A stretch of 56,969 nt of DNA from Thermovorax subterraneus (GCA_021608145.1 JAKIHM010000015.1:1-56969), one strand, 5' to 3'; counted from the stretch's first letter, positions 9,055 to 18,277 are shown. Program-made: numbers and translations. The notes: generated by a model from the sequence alone, not told the origin.

Positions 9055-10905
9055 TCACCCGGAGTATTTTGCGGCGAATTCAAGCCCCAGGGCTTTTAAT
9101 TTTTCGGGAGTAGGTATGCCCGTATTGAGGTCCCAGCCGCGGGCCTTATAGTAATCGGCGAGCAAGGCTTCCTCTTCGAAGATTTGACCTGCAGCGGGGC
9201 CAGCGGGAAGAGGTTCTGTTTTCAGTCTTTCCGGGAACGAGTCGGCCTTTTTGTCGAAGCCTTCCCTGACGTTGAACATTCTCTCCAGATTGTAGATCCG
9301 TTCTCCCACCAGCCACATATAGTCCGGGTCGGCGAAGTCTTCTATGCCGGTAAGCGTTGCGATTAATTTGCTGTATACTTCAGCGTTTATCAATCCCATA
9401 GAGGGTGGGAAGGCGCACAGGATACCGGTTTCCAGAAATGCCGTGAGGTCCTGGTTGAATTTCGTAATCTCGCCCTTTCCTTCTACGGCAAATCTATCTA
9501 CCTTTTTGGGAATAGGTACGCCGAATATCTCCTGGGAGGAATATCCGGTGTTGTGGTCTGCCCCAATGTTCGATGTCAAAAGGTTGAGCCCGTGGGCTTT
9601 CGCGCCCCTGGGGTCGTAGGCCGGAAGTTCCAGACCCTTTACCTGGATAGCGTATTTTTCCGCATCTTTCCCTATGCGGCGGGCTGCCTCTAGGGTGCCG
9701 TCGGCAAAAAGCGCTCCAAAACCTTCCCGGTAGGCAATCTGCCTTACGAGTTCCAGGACAGGTTCCGGATTTCCGTAAACGAGTTCGAGACCTCCAGTGT
9801 CCGATTTTGTGATTATCCCCTTTTCATACAGTTCATAAGCAAAACCTATGGCGCTTCCCGTGGAGATTGTATCGAGTCCCAGGTCGTCGCACAATTTGTC
9901 CGCAGCCACGGTGAGCCCTATATCCGGCAGATTGATAGAACCCGTAAAAGCCCAGATGGTCTCGTATTCCGGACCTTCGCTCCAGGCGCCTTTATACCTT
10001 CCGAAATTCACTTTGGTTATGCTGCCGCAGTGGAGCATACAGCTATAGCAAGCGGTTTTTCTCACCCTCATCTTGGTGTATTCCGAGCTTTCGATTTTTT
10101 CCCAGTTCGGCAGGACGCCTTCGCGGAAATTTCTGGTGGGGAACATGCCGAGAACGTTGGTGAATTCGGCTATTTGCGTGCCGGTTTCGGAGAAGGATTC
10201 TGCTGCCGGGTTTCCTTTGTAAAGTGCTATCTGTTCTTTTACCGCTGCCGCGAATCCCTCGGGATCCGCGATGTCAATCTTTTGCCTTCCGCGAACCGCG
10301 ATAGCTTTAAGGTTTTTCGCTCCCATTACCGTGCCGCCTCCGCCTCTTCCGGCAGCCCGGCGGTCGCTGAAAATTCCGGCAAATTTCACCCCGTTTTCGC
10401 CGGCAGGTCCGATACAAGCTATGCGGATGTTGGGGTCGTGGAGCTCTTCCCGGATTAAGGTATGGGTATCATCGCAATCCAATCCCCAAAGATATGTAGC
10501 ATCCCTCAGTTCGTATTTTCCGTCGTTTATCCAAAGATATACCGGTTTTTCGGATTTACCCTCAATGATTACCGCGTCAAATCCCGCAAATTTCAGTTCT
10601 GAAGCGAAATGCCCGCCCCCGGAGGATTTAAAATAAGTGCCGGTCAGCGGGGATTTGAAAAATACCTTCCATCTTCCGAAAGATTGGGCGTTTGTACCGG
10701 CTAAGGGACCTGCGATGAATACCAGCTTGTTTTCCTCTCCCAAGGGGTCGATTCCAGGCTTTAATTCGTCGTAAAGGAGCTTAATGCCAAAACCTCGCCC
10801 GCCTATGTAGTCGTGGATTAGGTCGTAAGGCAATTCTTCTTCAGAAAATGTGCGGTTGGTTAGATTGACCCTTAAGATTTTGTTTTTGTAACCTCCCAGT
10901 TTCAC
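9055..10905 (-). CDS. aor: Aldehyde:ferredoxin oxidoreductase (tungsten AOR family)
   Basis: A 616-residue member of the tungsten-bispyranopterin AOR family, which oxidises aldehydes to acids with ferredoxin. Visible features are YIGGRGFGIKLLYDEL and GPLAGTNAQSFGR at the N-terminus, the 4Fe-4S ligands in CYSCMLHCG with a later Cys (ETGILCAFPP), and the pterin-binding segment LPAYDPRGAKAHGLN. The GTG start at 10905 is preferred because a GGAGAGG site lies 8 bases upstream and the family begins with a short KLGGYKNKILRVNLT-like stretch. It is cytoplasmic and co-transcribed with the MoaD-like gene. Confidence 0.93.
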   Translation of the reverse strand: MKLGGYKNKILRVNLTNRTFSEEELPYDLIHDYIGGRGFGIKLLYDELKPGIDPLGEENKLVFIAGPLAGTNAQSFGRWKVFFKSPLTGTYFKSSGGGHFASELKFAGFDAVIIEGKSEKPVYLWINDGKYELRDATYLWGLDCDDTHTLIREELHDPNIRIACIGPAGENGVKFAGIFSDRRAAGRGGGGTVMGAKNLKAIAVRGRQKIDIADPEGFAAAVKEQIALYKGNPAAESFSETGTQIAEFTNVLGMFPTRNFREGVLPNWEKIESSEYTKMRVRKTACYSCMLHCGSITKVNFGRYKGAWSEGPEYETIWAFTGSINLPDIGLTVAADKLCDDLGLDTISTGSAIGFAYELYEKGIITKSDTGGLELVYGNPEPVLELVRQIAYREGFGALFADGTLEAARRIGKDAEKYAIQVKGLELPAYDPRGAKAHGLNLLTSNIGADHNTGYSSQEIFGVPIPKKVDRFAVEGKGEITKFNQDLTAFLETGILCAFPPSMGLINAEVYSKLIATLTGIEDFADPDYMWLVGERIYNLERMFNVREGFDKKADSFPERLKTEPLPAGPAAGQIFEEEALLADYYKARGWDLNTGIPTPEKLKALGLEFAAKYSG

Positions 10906-11003
10906 TTCAGCACCCTCTCCTTTCCCGTTATTCTTTGCTTTTTTAAATCCGCACCGCCCCAGCAAGCGGCATCCGGGGCTGTACAGAATAGTTATTTAAG
11001 AAA

Positions 11004-11032
11004 ATAATATCAGATAATTACATATAAGTCAA
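11004..11032 (-). promoter_or_regulatory. Sigma-A promoter for the aor operon
   Basis: Reading on the minus strand, TTGACT (11027-11032), a 17-bp spacer and TATTAT (11004-11009) form a good housekeeping promoter. It leaves a leader of about 95 bases before the GTG start. The leader contains a GC-rich fold-back element around 10945-10980 that I could not match to a known riboswitch. Confidence 0.75.
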
Positions 11033-11058
11033 TAAAGTCAGAAAACAATGCTTTTAAA

Positions 11059-11083
11059 ATAAAGGGCGAGATTTTCTCGCCCC
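11059..11083 (-). terminator. Terminator of the CoA-disulfide reductase operon
   Basis: On the minus strand GGGCGAGA, a 3-base loop and TCTCGCCC form a perfect 8-bp stem followed by TTTATTTT. It lies just after the stop at 11089. Confidence 0.88.
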
Positions 11084-11088
11084 TAAGA

Positions 11089-13590
11089 TCATATAAAAAG
11101 CGTCATATTTGACTTTTCGGCGGAGTTTAGGAAAGTAGCTACTCCTCCCACTTCAACACCGTCGATCAATTCTTCCTTCTTTATTCCCATGACGTCCATA
11201 GACATATTGCAGGCGACCATCCTCACGCCCAAACGACGGGCTTGTTCAATTAGTTCTTCCAGTGATAAAATGTTTTTCCTTTTCATTACCATCCTTATCA
11301 TGCGGGGGCCGATTCCCAGCATGTTCATCTTGGAAAGGGGAAGATTTTTGCTTCCTTTCGGCATCATCATCCCGAACATGCGGTCCAAAAGTCCTTTTTT
11401 AACCGGCACGTATTGGTCCTTTCTAAGAATGTTTAGACCCCAGAAGGTGAAAAACATTGTGACGGGTTTTCCTGTAGATGCGGCTCCGTTTGCTATAATG
11501 AAGGCAGCTATGGCTTTGTCTAAGTCCCCGCTGAAGACCACCATGGTCTTTTCTTTTGTGCTTTTTTCGGTAAGTTCGGGAGTGCAACATGAAGAGTAAA
11601 CATCTTGTGCTTCCCTTTTAGCACCTTTTCTTATATAGGCGATATAAGCATCCTTTGTTTTTTCAATTTTCAACAGTTCGTTTCCCGTGGTTTCGCACCA
11701 TGAGCGGATATCGTTTAAAAATCCCGGGTCTGTAGCTGCGACCTCAACGATAGAACCTTCTTCCAAATTTTTCATTGTCTGAAAAACCTGGACAATGGGA
11801 CCGGGGCACTGAAGACCGCGGGCATCGATCTTAATAATATTGTCATTAATTTTAATATCTTCTTTGTCTTTAGTTTCTGAAGATAGATTTACGTTTTCTT
11901 TCGCAACTTCATTTTCTCTGTCATCTATCTTTTTTTTTTCGTCCATGGCCGGTTTATAGGTCTTCCAACCACCGCTCAGATTCCTGACTTTGACGTATCC
12001 GTTCTGCATCAATATTCGGGTTGCTATATAACCCCTCAGGCCGATCTGACAGTATATAACTATATCCTTGTCCTTGGGCAGTTCTCCGAGACGGCTCCTT
12101 AGCTCGTCTACCGGAATATTGATGGAGCCTTCGATATGTCCCAGTTCATATTCTGCTTTAGTCCTCACGTCCACCAATAGCGTATTTTGCCTATCCAGGT
12201 TTTCTATTTCATGCCAATGGATTACCGGCATGTCGCCATTAATTATATTTCCTGCTACGTATCCGGCCATGTTTACAGGGTCCTTTGCCGATGAGAATGG
12301 AGGCGCGTAAGCGAGCTCCAGTTCTTGGAGGTCGAATACCGTATCGCCCCTTCGAATTGCCGAGGCTATAACGTCAATTCGCTTATCTACTCCGTCCTTT
12401 CCTACTATCTGGGCACCTAGAACCTTGCCGGTTTTTGGATCAAAGATGAGCTTTATCGACATGGGGGTAGGACCCGGGTAGTATCCGGCGTGAGAAGCTG
12501 GGTGGGTGTAAGAAACTTCGTAAGGTATTCCCAACCTTTTCAGGGTTTTCTCGTTCGCACCGGTGGAAGCAGCAACGCAGTCGAAAATTTTGACAATCGC
12601 TGTACCCTGGGTTCCTTCGTATTTGGCATCCCTTCCCGCTATGATATCGGCAACTATTCTTCCCTGTTTGTTGGCCGGGCCGGCTAAAGGAATTAGGGTA
12701 TATTGGCCGGTTACGAAGTCCTTTACTTCGATGGCATCTCCGATGGCAAAAATATACGGGTCGGAAGTCTGGAGTTTTTCGTTCACCTTTATTCCGCCGC
12801 GCTCACCTATTTCCAGGCCTGCCTCTTTTGCGAGCTTTACTTCGGGCTTTACCCCTATGGCAAGGACGACTAGGTCTGCTGGAATACGCCTTCCGCTTTG
12901 GAGTTCGACTTCTTTGGTAAGGTTGTTCTCATTTATAAAAGCCTTGACTCCGTCTTTTAGTACGAGGTCCACTCCTGCCGCCCGGATATGACCGTGTACT
13001 ATGGCTGCCATTTCAAAATCGAGGGGTGCCATCACCTGATCGAGGAGCTCTACGATGGTAGTCTTTATGCCCCGGCTGTGCAGATTTTCTGCCATTTCCA
13101 AGCCTATAAAACCGCCCCCTACTACGACGGCTCTATTTGGTTTTGCTTTGTCGATGAAATCCTTGATCTTATCTACATCCGGGATGGTCCTAACGGTGAA
13201 TATATTTTCAGCTTCGATTCCCGGAATTGGTGGACGAACGGGAGAAGCACCGGGAGATAAAATCAAATAGTCGTAGGTTTCCGTGTAGGTACGGCCTCCT
13301 TTTTCCCTTACTTCCACCTCTTTTTTGTTCGGGAAAATCCTCGTGACTTCGCTATTTACCCTTACATCGATGTTAAATCGGGCTTTGAAGTTTTCAGGAG
13401 TCTGAACCAGAAGTTTTTTCCTTTCAGTTATCACTTCTCCTACGTAGTAGGGCAGGCCGCAGTTGGCAAAGGATACATACTCGCCGCGCTCGAACATTAT
13501 TATTTGAGCGCTCTCGTCCAGCCTGCGAAGTCTTGCCGCGGCGCTAGCTCCACCTGCCACTCCGCCTACTATGAGGACTTTTTTCCCCAT
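11089..13590 (-). CDS. CoA-disulfide/persulfide reductase fused to rhodanese, TusA and DsrE domains
   Basis: An 833-residue four-part protein. Residues 1 to about 450 are a flavin pyridine-nucleotide-disulfide oxidoreductase (VLIVGGVAGGASAAARLRRL) with the single redox Cys44 in SFANCGLPYY typical of CoA-disulfide and NADH persulfide reductases. Next is a rhodanese domain with active Cys (VIYCQIGLRGYIA), a TusA-like domain (DARGLQCPGPIVQ) and a C-terminal DsrE-like domain (MVACNMSMDVMGI). All four expected cysteines are present. The enzyme probably reduces CoA or protein persulfides and passes sulfur between the domains. The ATG at 13590 follows AGGAGGGAG. It lies downstream of an ArsR gene. 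Confidence 0.92.
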   Translation of the reverse strand: MGKKVLIVGGVAGGASAAARLRRLDESAQIIMFERGEYVSFANCGLPYYVGEVITERKKLLVQTPENFKARFNIDVRVNSEVTRIFPNKKEVEVREKGGRTYTETYDYLILSPGASPVRPPIPGIEAENIFTVRTIPDVDKIKDFIDKAKPNRAVVVGGGFIGLEMAENLHSRGIKTTIVELLDQVMAPLDFEMAAIVHGHIRAAGVDLVLKDGVKAFINENNLTKEVELQSGRRIPADLVVLAIGVKPEVKLAKEAGLEIGERGGIKVNEKLQTSDPYIFAIGDAIEVKDFVTGQYTLIPLAGPANKQGRIVADIIAGRDAKYEGTQGTAIVKIFDCVAASTGANEKTLKRLGIPYEVSYTHPASHAGYYPGPTPMSIKLIFDPKTGKVLGAQIVGKDGVDKRIDVIASAIRRGDTVFDLQELELAYAPPFSSAKDPVNMAGYVAGNIINGDMPVIHWHEIENLDRQNTLLVDVRTKAEYELGHIEGSINIPVDELRSRLGELPKDKDIVIYCQIGLRGYIATRILMQNGYVKVRNLSGGWKTYKPAMDEKKKIDDRENEVAKENVNLSSETKDKEDIKINDNIIKIDARGLQCPGPIVQVFQTMKNLEEGSIVEVAATDPGFLNDIRSWCETTGNELLKIEKTKDAYIAYIRKGAKREAQDVYSSCCTPELTEKSTKEKTMVVFSGDLDKAIAAFIIANGAASTGKPVTMFFTFWGLNILRKDQYVPVKKGLLDRMFGMMMPKGSKNLPLSKMNMLGIGPRMIRMVMKRKNILSLEELIEQARRLGVRMVACNMSMDVMGIKKEELIDGVEVGGVATFLNSAEKSNMTLFI

Positions 13591-13622
13591 AATGCTCCCT
13601 CCTGCTATCGATACTTTAAAAT

Positions 13623-13928
13623 TCAAGAAAACAATACTTCAATTAGCCTTTTCACATTTTCGTCTACTACCGAATAATGTACTTCCGTTCCTTCTCGCCT
13701 TCCTTCTATTATCCTTGAGGCTTTGAGTTTTGCAAGGTGCTGCGAAATTGTCGACTGCGGAGTCTTGAGGCAGTTTTGAATTTGGGTAACGTTGGCTGAT
13801 TTTTGCTCGATAAGGTTTTTTACTATACATAGTCGCACGGGATGTCCCAGCACCTTCAAAAGTTCCGCTTTTTCCTCGAAGATTTTGGGATGGGTCGAGT
13901 ATGTCATCGATTGCAATTGGTTCACCAC
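13623..13928 (-). CDS. ArsR-family winged-helix repressor
   Basis: A 101-residue ArsR-type regulator: LLKVLGHPVRLCIVKNL leads into the winged helix, and TPQSTISQHLAKLKASRIIE is the recognition helix. The classic ELCVCDL metal motif is absent; two cysteines remain (RLCIV and QNCLK), a pattern compatible with a persulfide or redox sensor. It precedes the persulfide-reductase fusion by about 32 bases, so it most likely controls that gene and itself. The start is uncertain: tandem GTGs at 13928 and 13925, with only a weak ribosome site. Confidence 0.88.
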   Translation of the reverse strand: MVNQLQSMTYSTHPKIFEEKAELLKVLGHPVRLCIVKNLIEQKSANVTQIQNCLKTPQSTISQHLAKLKASRIIEGRREGTEVHYSVVDENVKRLIEVLFS

Positions 13929-13952
13929 CTGAGCATGAAAAAACTTTCTCTA

Positions 13953-13988
13953 ATTCAAATATTATAATATATGAATATATAGAGTCAA
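13953..13988 (-). promoter_or_regulatory. arsR promoter with overlapping palindromic operator
   Basis: On the minus strand TTGACT (13983-13988), 16 bp, and TATAAT (13961-13966) form a promoter. The -10 sits inside an AT-rich imperfect palindrome with arms ATTCA and TGAAT (13953-13976), the arm sequence and layout expected of ArsR-family operators. Repression by the gene's own product would block RNA polymerase directly. Confidence 0.65.
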
Positions 13989-14102
13989 GGATATTTTCTG
14001 CAAAAATTGTATGGAAATATCGCAAAGATAAATGATATAATCTATATTGACTAATTTTGTGATTTTTTGGTAGAATTACCCGTAACGAAAGAAGGGGTCC
14101 AG

Positions 14103-15794
14103 GTGGACATAAGGCGCCGGCTAGGAGATCTGCTCGTGGAATCGGGCATGATAACTGAAGAACAGCTTGAAAAGGCGTTAAATGAGCAGAGACGGACTGG
14201 AGAACGGTTGGGGAAAATTCTAACCCGCCTAGGATTTGTGAGGGAGAAGGATATACTGGAAGTTCTGGAGTTTCAATTAGGCATACCCAAAGTAGTACTT
14301 GAGGATTATCAACTAGACTCCAACGTTGTACAGATTATACCTGAAGCCTTGGCGCGCAGGTATATGGCAATTCCTATAAGAAAAGACGGGAACCGGCTAT
14401 TAGTGGCTATGGCAGATCCTTTGAACCTTAATGCAATAGATGACCTGCGATTAGCTACGGGAATGGAAATAGTACCCGCTATTGCTTCAGAAAAGGAAAT
14501 CGAAACTGCTATAGGGAGGTTTTTCGAGCCACGAATAGACGAAGCGGCAATTTCAGCTTTGGAAGAAATAAAGGTGGATACCGCTGCTTCCTGGGATAGT
14601 TATGACTTAGATGAACCTGCTGCTGGTGGGATTGACCGTGCGCCGGCAGTTCAATTGGTCAACCAGCTTATAGCAAAGGCTGTAAGGTCCAAAGCCAGCG
14701 ACATCCACATAGAACCCCAAGAAAGCTACATAGCGGTGCGCTACCGAATAGATGGGCTTTTGCGGGAAGTCATGAGGCTTCCTTTGGGAGTTTTAAACAG
14801 CCTCGTTTCCCGAATTAAAATCATGGCGGGGATGGACATAGCGGAAAAGCGTCTACCGCAGGATGGCCGCTTTCAAATAACGCTGGAAAGGCGAAGCATA
14901 GATCTTAGGGTTTCCACCATGCCTACAGTTTACGGAGAAAAAATAGTCCTGCGCATTTTGGACAAAGCCAACATGTTTTTGAGCCTCGATAGATTAGGTT
15001 TTCTTCCTAAAACTCTTGAGCAATACGAAAGCTTGATAAGAAGTTCTTACGGGATGATACTTATTACAGGACCTACGGGTAGCGGGAAAACTACTACCCT
15101 CTACGCCACTTTGAATGCCTTGAATACCCCTGAAAAAAATATAATAACCATAGAAGATCCGGTGGAATATCTGCTTCCGGGAATCAACCAGGTGAGGGTG
15201 AACCCAAAAGCCGGCCTTGATTTTGCCCGGGGGTTGAGGGCGATACTTAGGCAGGACCCGGATGTAATTATGGTAGGTGAGATTAGGGACCGAGAAACCG
15301 CCGATATAGCCGTAAGGGCTGCCACAACAGGACATCTTGTTTTCAGCACTTTGCACACAAATGATGCTGCAGGGGCTGTGACCAGGCTTTTGGACATGGG
15401 GATCGAGCCTTTTTTGGTCAACTCCTCGCTGCTTGGAGTAGTAGCCCAGCGCCTCGTAAGGCTCGTATGCCCTCAGTGCCGCGAAGCTTATGAGCCGAAG
15501 CCGGGAGACATAGAATATGAGTTTATGGATGATGAAAGGAAGGTGTTTTTTCGGGGCAAGGGCTGCAGGCAATGCAACTATACGGGATACCAGGGAAGGA
15601 CGGCAATCCACGAAATCCTGGTGATGACCGATGACATAAGGCAGCTGGTATCCCAAAAGGTGCATGTATCGAAGATAAGGGAAGCTGCCATCGCCGGGGG
15701 GATGGTCACTTTGCGAGATGATGGGCTCTCAAAGGCTGCCCAAGGTCTGACGACGGTTCAAGAAGTATTGAGGGTAACGATAAGTGGATTTTAG
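14103..15794 (+). CDS. pilB: Type IV pilus extension ATPase PilB/GspE
   Basis: A 563-residue secretion ATPase that powers pilin polymerisation at the inner face of the membrane. It has the N-terminal GspE/MshEN-like domain (RRRLGDLLVESGMI), Walker A GPTGSGKT at about 323, Asp and His boxes (LTGPTG..., TLHTNDA) and the zinc tetracysteine CPQC...CRQC that separates PilB from PilT. The GTG at 14103 is favoured because GAAGGGG lies 5 bases upstream; an in-frame TTG at 14067 lacks a site. MshEN domains of this kind can bind c-di-GMP, but binding here is not shown. It opens the pilus operon. Confidence 0.93.
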   Translation: MDIRRRLGDLLVESGMITEEQLEKALNEQRRTGERLGKILTRLGFVREKDILEVLEFQLGIPKVVLEDYQLDSNVVQIIPEALARRYMAIPIRKDGNRLLVAMADPLNLNAIDDLRLATGMEIVPAIASEKEIETAIGRFFEPRIDEAAISALEEIKVDTAASWDSYDLDEPAAGGIDRAPAVQLVNQLIAKAVRSKASDIHIEPQESYIAVRYRIDGLLREVMRLPLGVLNSLVSRIKIMAGMDIAEKRLPQDGRFQITLERRSIDLRVSTMPTVYGEKIVLRILDKANMFLSLDRLGFLPKTLEQYESLIRSSYGMILITGPTGSGKTTTLYATLNALNTPEKNIITIEDPVEYLLPGINQVRVNPKAGLDFARGLRAILRQDPDVIMVGEIRDRETADIAVRAATTGHLVFSTLHTNDAAGAVTRLLDMGIEPFLVNSSLLGVVAQRLVRLVCPQCREAYEPKPGDIEYEFMDDERKVFFRGKGCRQCNYTGYQGRTAIHEILVMTDDIRQLVSQKVHVSKIREAAIAGGMVTLRDDGLSKAAQGLTTVQEVLRVTISGF

Positions 15795-16857
15795 CGGGGT
15801 ATGGTGGTCGCATTTGAGCGTTCAATTAATAGATATATTAGAAAAAGCGGTTGAAATAAAAGCTTCGGATATCCATTTAACGGTGGGATTGCACCCAGTT
15901 TTCCGTTGTAATGGAGTGCTGGAGCCTCGAACGGAATGGCCGGTGCTTGATGCTTCCGATACGGAGAGGTTGGCCAGAGAAATTTTGGGTGGGAGATGGG
16001 AAGAATTTATCCAAAAAAAGGAGATTGATCTTGCATATTCTGTAGCAGGATTGGGACGATTCAGGGTGAACACTTTTTTCCAGCGGGGAAGCGTGAGCCT
16101 TGCCATACGCCTTGTGGGAGATTTAATTAGAAGTATAGAAGAACTGGGGCTTCCACCGATCGTAGGCGAGCTCGCTGACAAAAGTCACGGCCTTGTTTTA
16201 GTTACCGGTCCTACAGGAAGCGGCAAAACCACTACCCTGGCGGCCATGATAGACAGGATCAACGAAACGCGAAGCTGCCATATAGTTACCTTGGAAGACC
16301 CAATAGAATACTTGCACCGGCATAAAAAGAGCATCGTAAATCAGCGGGAAATCGGCAGCGACTCTCCTTCCTTTGCCAGTGCCTTGAGGGCAGCACTGCG
16401 CCAGGACCCTGATGTAATTCTTGTTGGCGAGATGCGCGATCTGGAAACCATCGCTACTGCCATCACAGCAGCGGAAACGGGCCATCTGGTGCTGGCAACA
16501 TTGCATACAGGCAGCGCCGTTCAGAGCATAGATAGGATAATAGACATGTTCCCGCCCCACCAGCAAAACCAAGTAAGGTCTCAGCTGGCGGATGTATTGA
16601 TAGGGGTTGTGACTCAAAGGCTACTGCCCCGCGCCGACGACAGAGGGCGGGTGGCAGCAGTCGAGATTTTGATAGCGACTCCAGCGGTCAGAAATCTCAT
16701 AAGGGAAGGCAAGACTTACCAGATAATTTCGCTGATGCAGACCGGAAGCCGCTTTGGAATGCAGACGATGGAAATGTCAATCCTCCAACTTTGCCAAAGA
16801 GGGATAATTGATCCAAAAGCCTGTTTAATAGGAAAGGAAAATGATAATTTATCCTGA
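15784..16857 (+). CDS. pilT: Type IV pilus retraction ATPase PilT
   Basis: A 357-residue PilT ATPase: ASDIHLTVGLHPVFR near the N-terminus, Walker A GPTGSGKT around 142, Walker-B-like RQDPDVILVGEMRD, and the AIRNLIRE-like motif (AVRNLIREGK) near the C-terminus that PilT needs for retraction. It lacks the zinc tetracysteine of PilB. A GTG start at 15784 has GAGGGT 8 bases upstream and overlaps the pilB stop; an in-frame TTG at 15814 would give a more typical N-terminus. A c-di-GMP riboswitch follows immediately. Confidence 0.93.
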   Translation: MDFSGVWWSHLSVQLIDILEKAVEIKASDIHLTVGLHPVFRCNGVLEPRTEWPVLDASDTERLAREILGGRWEEFIQKKEIDLAYSVAGLGRFRVNTFFQRGSVSLAIRLVGDLIRSIEELGLPPIVGELADKSHGLVLVTGPTGSGKTTTLAAMIDRINETRSCHIVTLEDPIEYLHRHKKSIVNQREIGSDSPSFASALRAALRQDPDVILVGEMRDLETIATAITAAETGHLVLATLHTGSAVQSIDRIIDMFPPHQQNQVRSQLADVLIGVVTQRLLPRADDRGRVAAVEILIATPAVRNLIREGKTYQIISLMQTGSRFGMQTMEMSILQLCQRGIIDPKACLIGKENDNLS

Positions 16858-16936
16858 AAAGGGCAAACCCGGCGAAAGTCGGGGGCGCAAAGCTACGGGC
16901 CTAAGGGCTTATGCCTATGGCAGCCGGGCTGCCGGG
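16857..16936 (+). ncRNA. Cyclic di-GMP-I (GEMM) riboswitch
   Basis: The sequence matches the GEMM-I consensus in order: GGGCAAACC, a GAAA tetraloop stem, GGGGCGCAAAGC, ACGGGCCTAAGGG, and the closing TATGGCAGCCGGGCTGCC. It lies between pilT and pilC and overlaps the start of a terminator hairpin, so ligand binding should change read-through into pilC and the downstream pilin genes. c-di-GMP is the expected ligand; a cGAMP-binding variant would have to be excluded by alignment of the specificity base. Confidence 0.93.
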
Positions 16937-16960
16937 AGAAAATTCCCGGCATATTTTTTA
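16931..16960 (+). terminator. Expression-platform terminator of the c-di-GMP riboswitch
   Basis: GCCGGGAG, a short A-rich loop and TTCCCGGC form an 8-bp stem (16931-16950) followed by a T-rich tract. Its 5' arm overlaps the last bases of the aptamer's closing helix, so aptamer and terminator are mutually exclusive folds. The geometry suggests ligand binding sequesters the arm and turns transcription on, which is an inference. Confidence 0.8.
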
Positions 16961-16980
16961 TAAAGTTGCGGGTGAAAGCT

Positions 16981-18193
16981 ATGGCAATTTTCAGGTATAA
17001 AGCCAGAGGAGAACGAGGAGAATTGATTACAGGTAAAATTGAAGCGAAAAGCGAAGAAGAGGCATTGATGGAACTTGCAAGTCGCGGACTTTTTGTAATA
17101 GAACTTCGAACAACAATACCGCTGGAAATAGCTATTTGGGCCGATTCTCTGTTTTACAGAGTAAGCAAGAAAGACCTTTCGGTCTTTTTCCGAGAGCTAG
17201 CCACAATGATAAGTGCGGGAATCCCGATAGTGCCTGCCTTGGAAATGCTCTCGAGGCAAACGGAAAAAAGTAAAATGCGCCAGAGTATCGAGAAAATCCT
17301 GGAAGATTTAAGGGGGGGGATATACATTTCATGAAGCCCTAGAAAGGCAACAAGAAATATTTCCCCAGATAGTCATACGCTCTATTGAAGCGGCGGAAAT
17401 CAGCGGAACTTTAGACAGGACCTTAGAGGAAATTTCGGACCATCTTGCGAGAGACCACGAATTGGAAGAGAAAATAAAGTCGACCCTTGCGTATCCGGCT
17501 ATAATAATTTCCTTGTCGGCAGCGGTGTTAATGTTGCTCCTCATATTCGTTATTCCGACCTTTGAAAATGTAATGAATTCGCTGGGAGTGGAAATGCCTT
17601 TACCTACTAAGGTGGTTTTACATACCGGCATTGCACTTCGAAGGGGATGGTATGCAATATTTGTCCTGCTTTTGGCATTTGTCATTTTTGCGATCCGGTT
17701 ACTGAAGTCGGAGCGCGCAAGACGAAAGGTTGACGAGTGGCTCTTGAAGGCCCCCATAGTAGGGATTCTTTATGAAAAAGCAGTGATATCGCGCTTCAGC
17801 AGGATTTTAGGGACGCTTCTTAAAAGTGGAGTCCCTATAATGGATGCCCTTGAAGTTGCAGCGAGAACCGTAGGAAACATGGTGGTAAGCGATGTTATCC
17901 TTCAGGCTAGGGAAAACATCAGGGAAGGCAGGAGCGTTGCGGATACGTTGGAAGTGAGCGACATTTTTCCTCCGATGGTGACCGCAATGATAGCAGTGGG
18001 AGAAGAGACCGGCGCTCTGGACGCTCTCCTTGAGAGAGTCAATAACTTCTATGAACGCGAGCTTGAAGAGGCAACCCGGCGCCTTTCTTCGATGATAGAA
18101 CCAATAATGATAGTCGTGCTGGGTGCGGCGGTGGGATTCATTGTTATATCCATTTTGCTGCCGTACTTCCAGATTATAAGTAATATGGGTTGA
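16981..18193 (+). pseudogene. pilC: Type IV pilus platform protein PilC, frameshifted in a G8 tract
   Basis: Two reading frames together encode a PilC/GspF platform protein of about 403 residues with two GspF domains and transmembrane helices (AIIISLSAAVLMLLLIFVIP; GAAVGFIVISILLPYFQ). The first frame runs from ATG 16981 (MAIFRYKARGERGE) to RGGIYIS and stops at 17334. The conserved continuation GYTFHEALERQQEIFPQ resumes if one G is removed from the run of eight at 17312-17319. It may be a homopolymer sequencing error or a phase-variable tract. It is the first gene after the riboswitch. Confidence 0.85.
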
Positions 18194-18277
18194 TGGGAAA
18201 GGGGGCGGGAAAAAAGTAATGTAATAAATATCACAGTTAAGAACTAAAATAAAGAAAATTAAGGGAGGTTTTTGTCT

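Noticed and set aside
10906-10965. Longer N-terminus of the AOR from the upstream ATG
   Set aside because: The added residues (Lys/Gly-rich) are not family-like, and the GTG 10905 has the better ribosome site.
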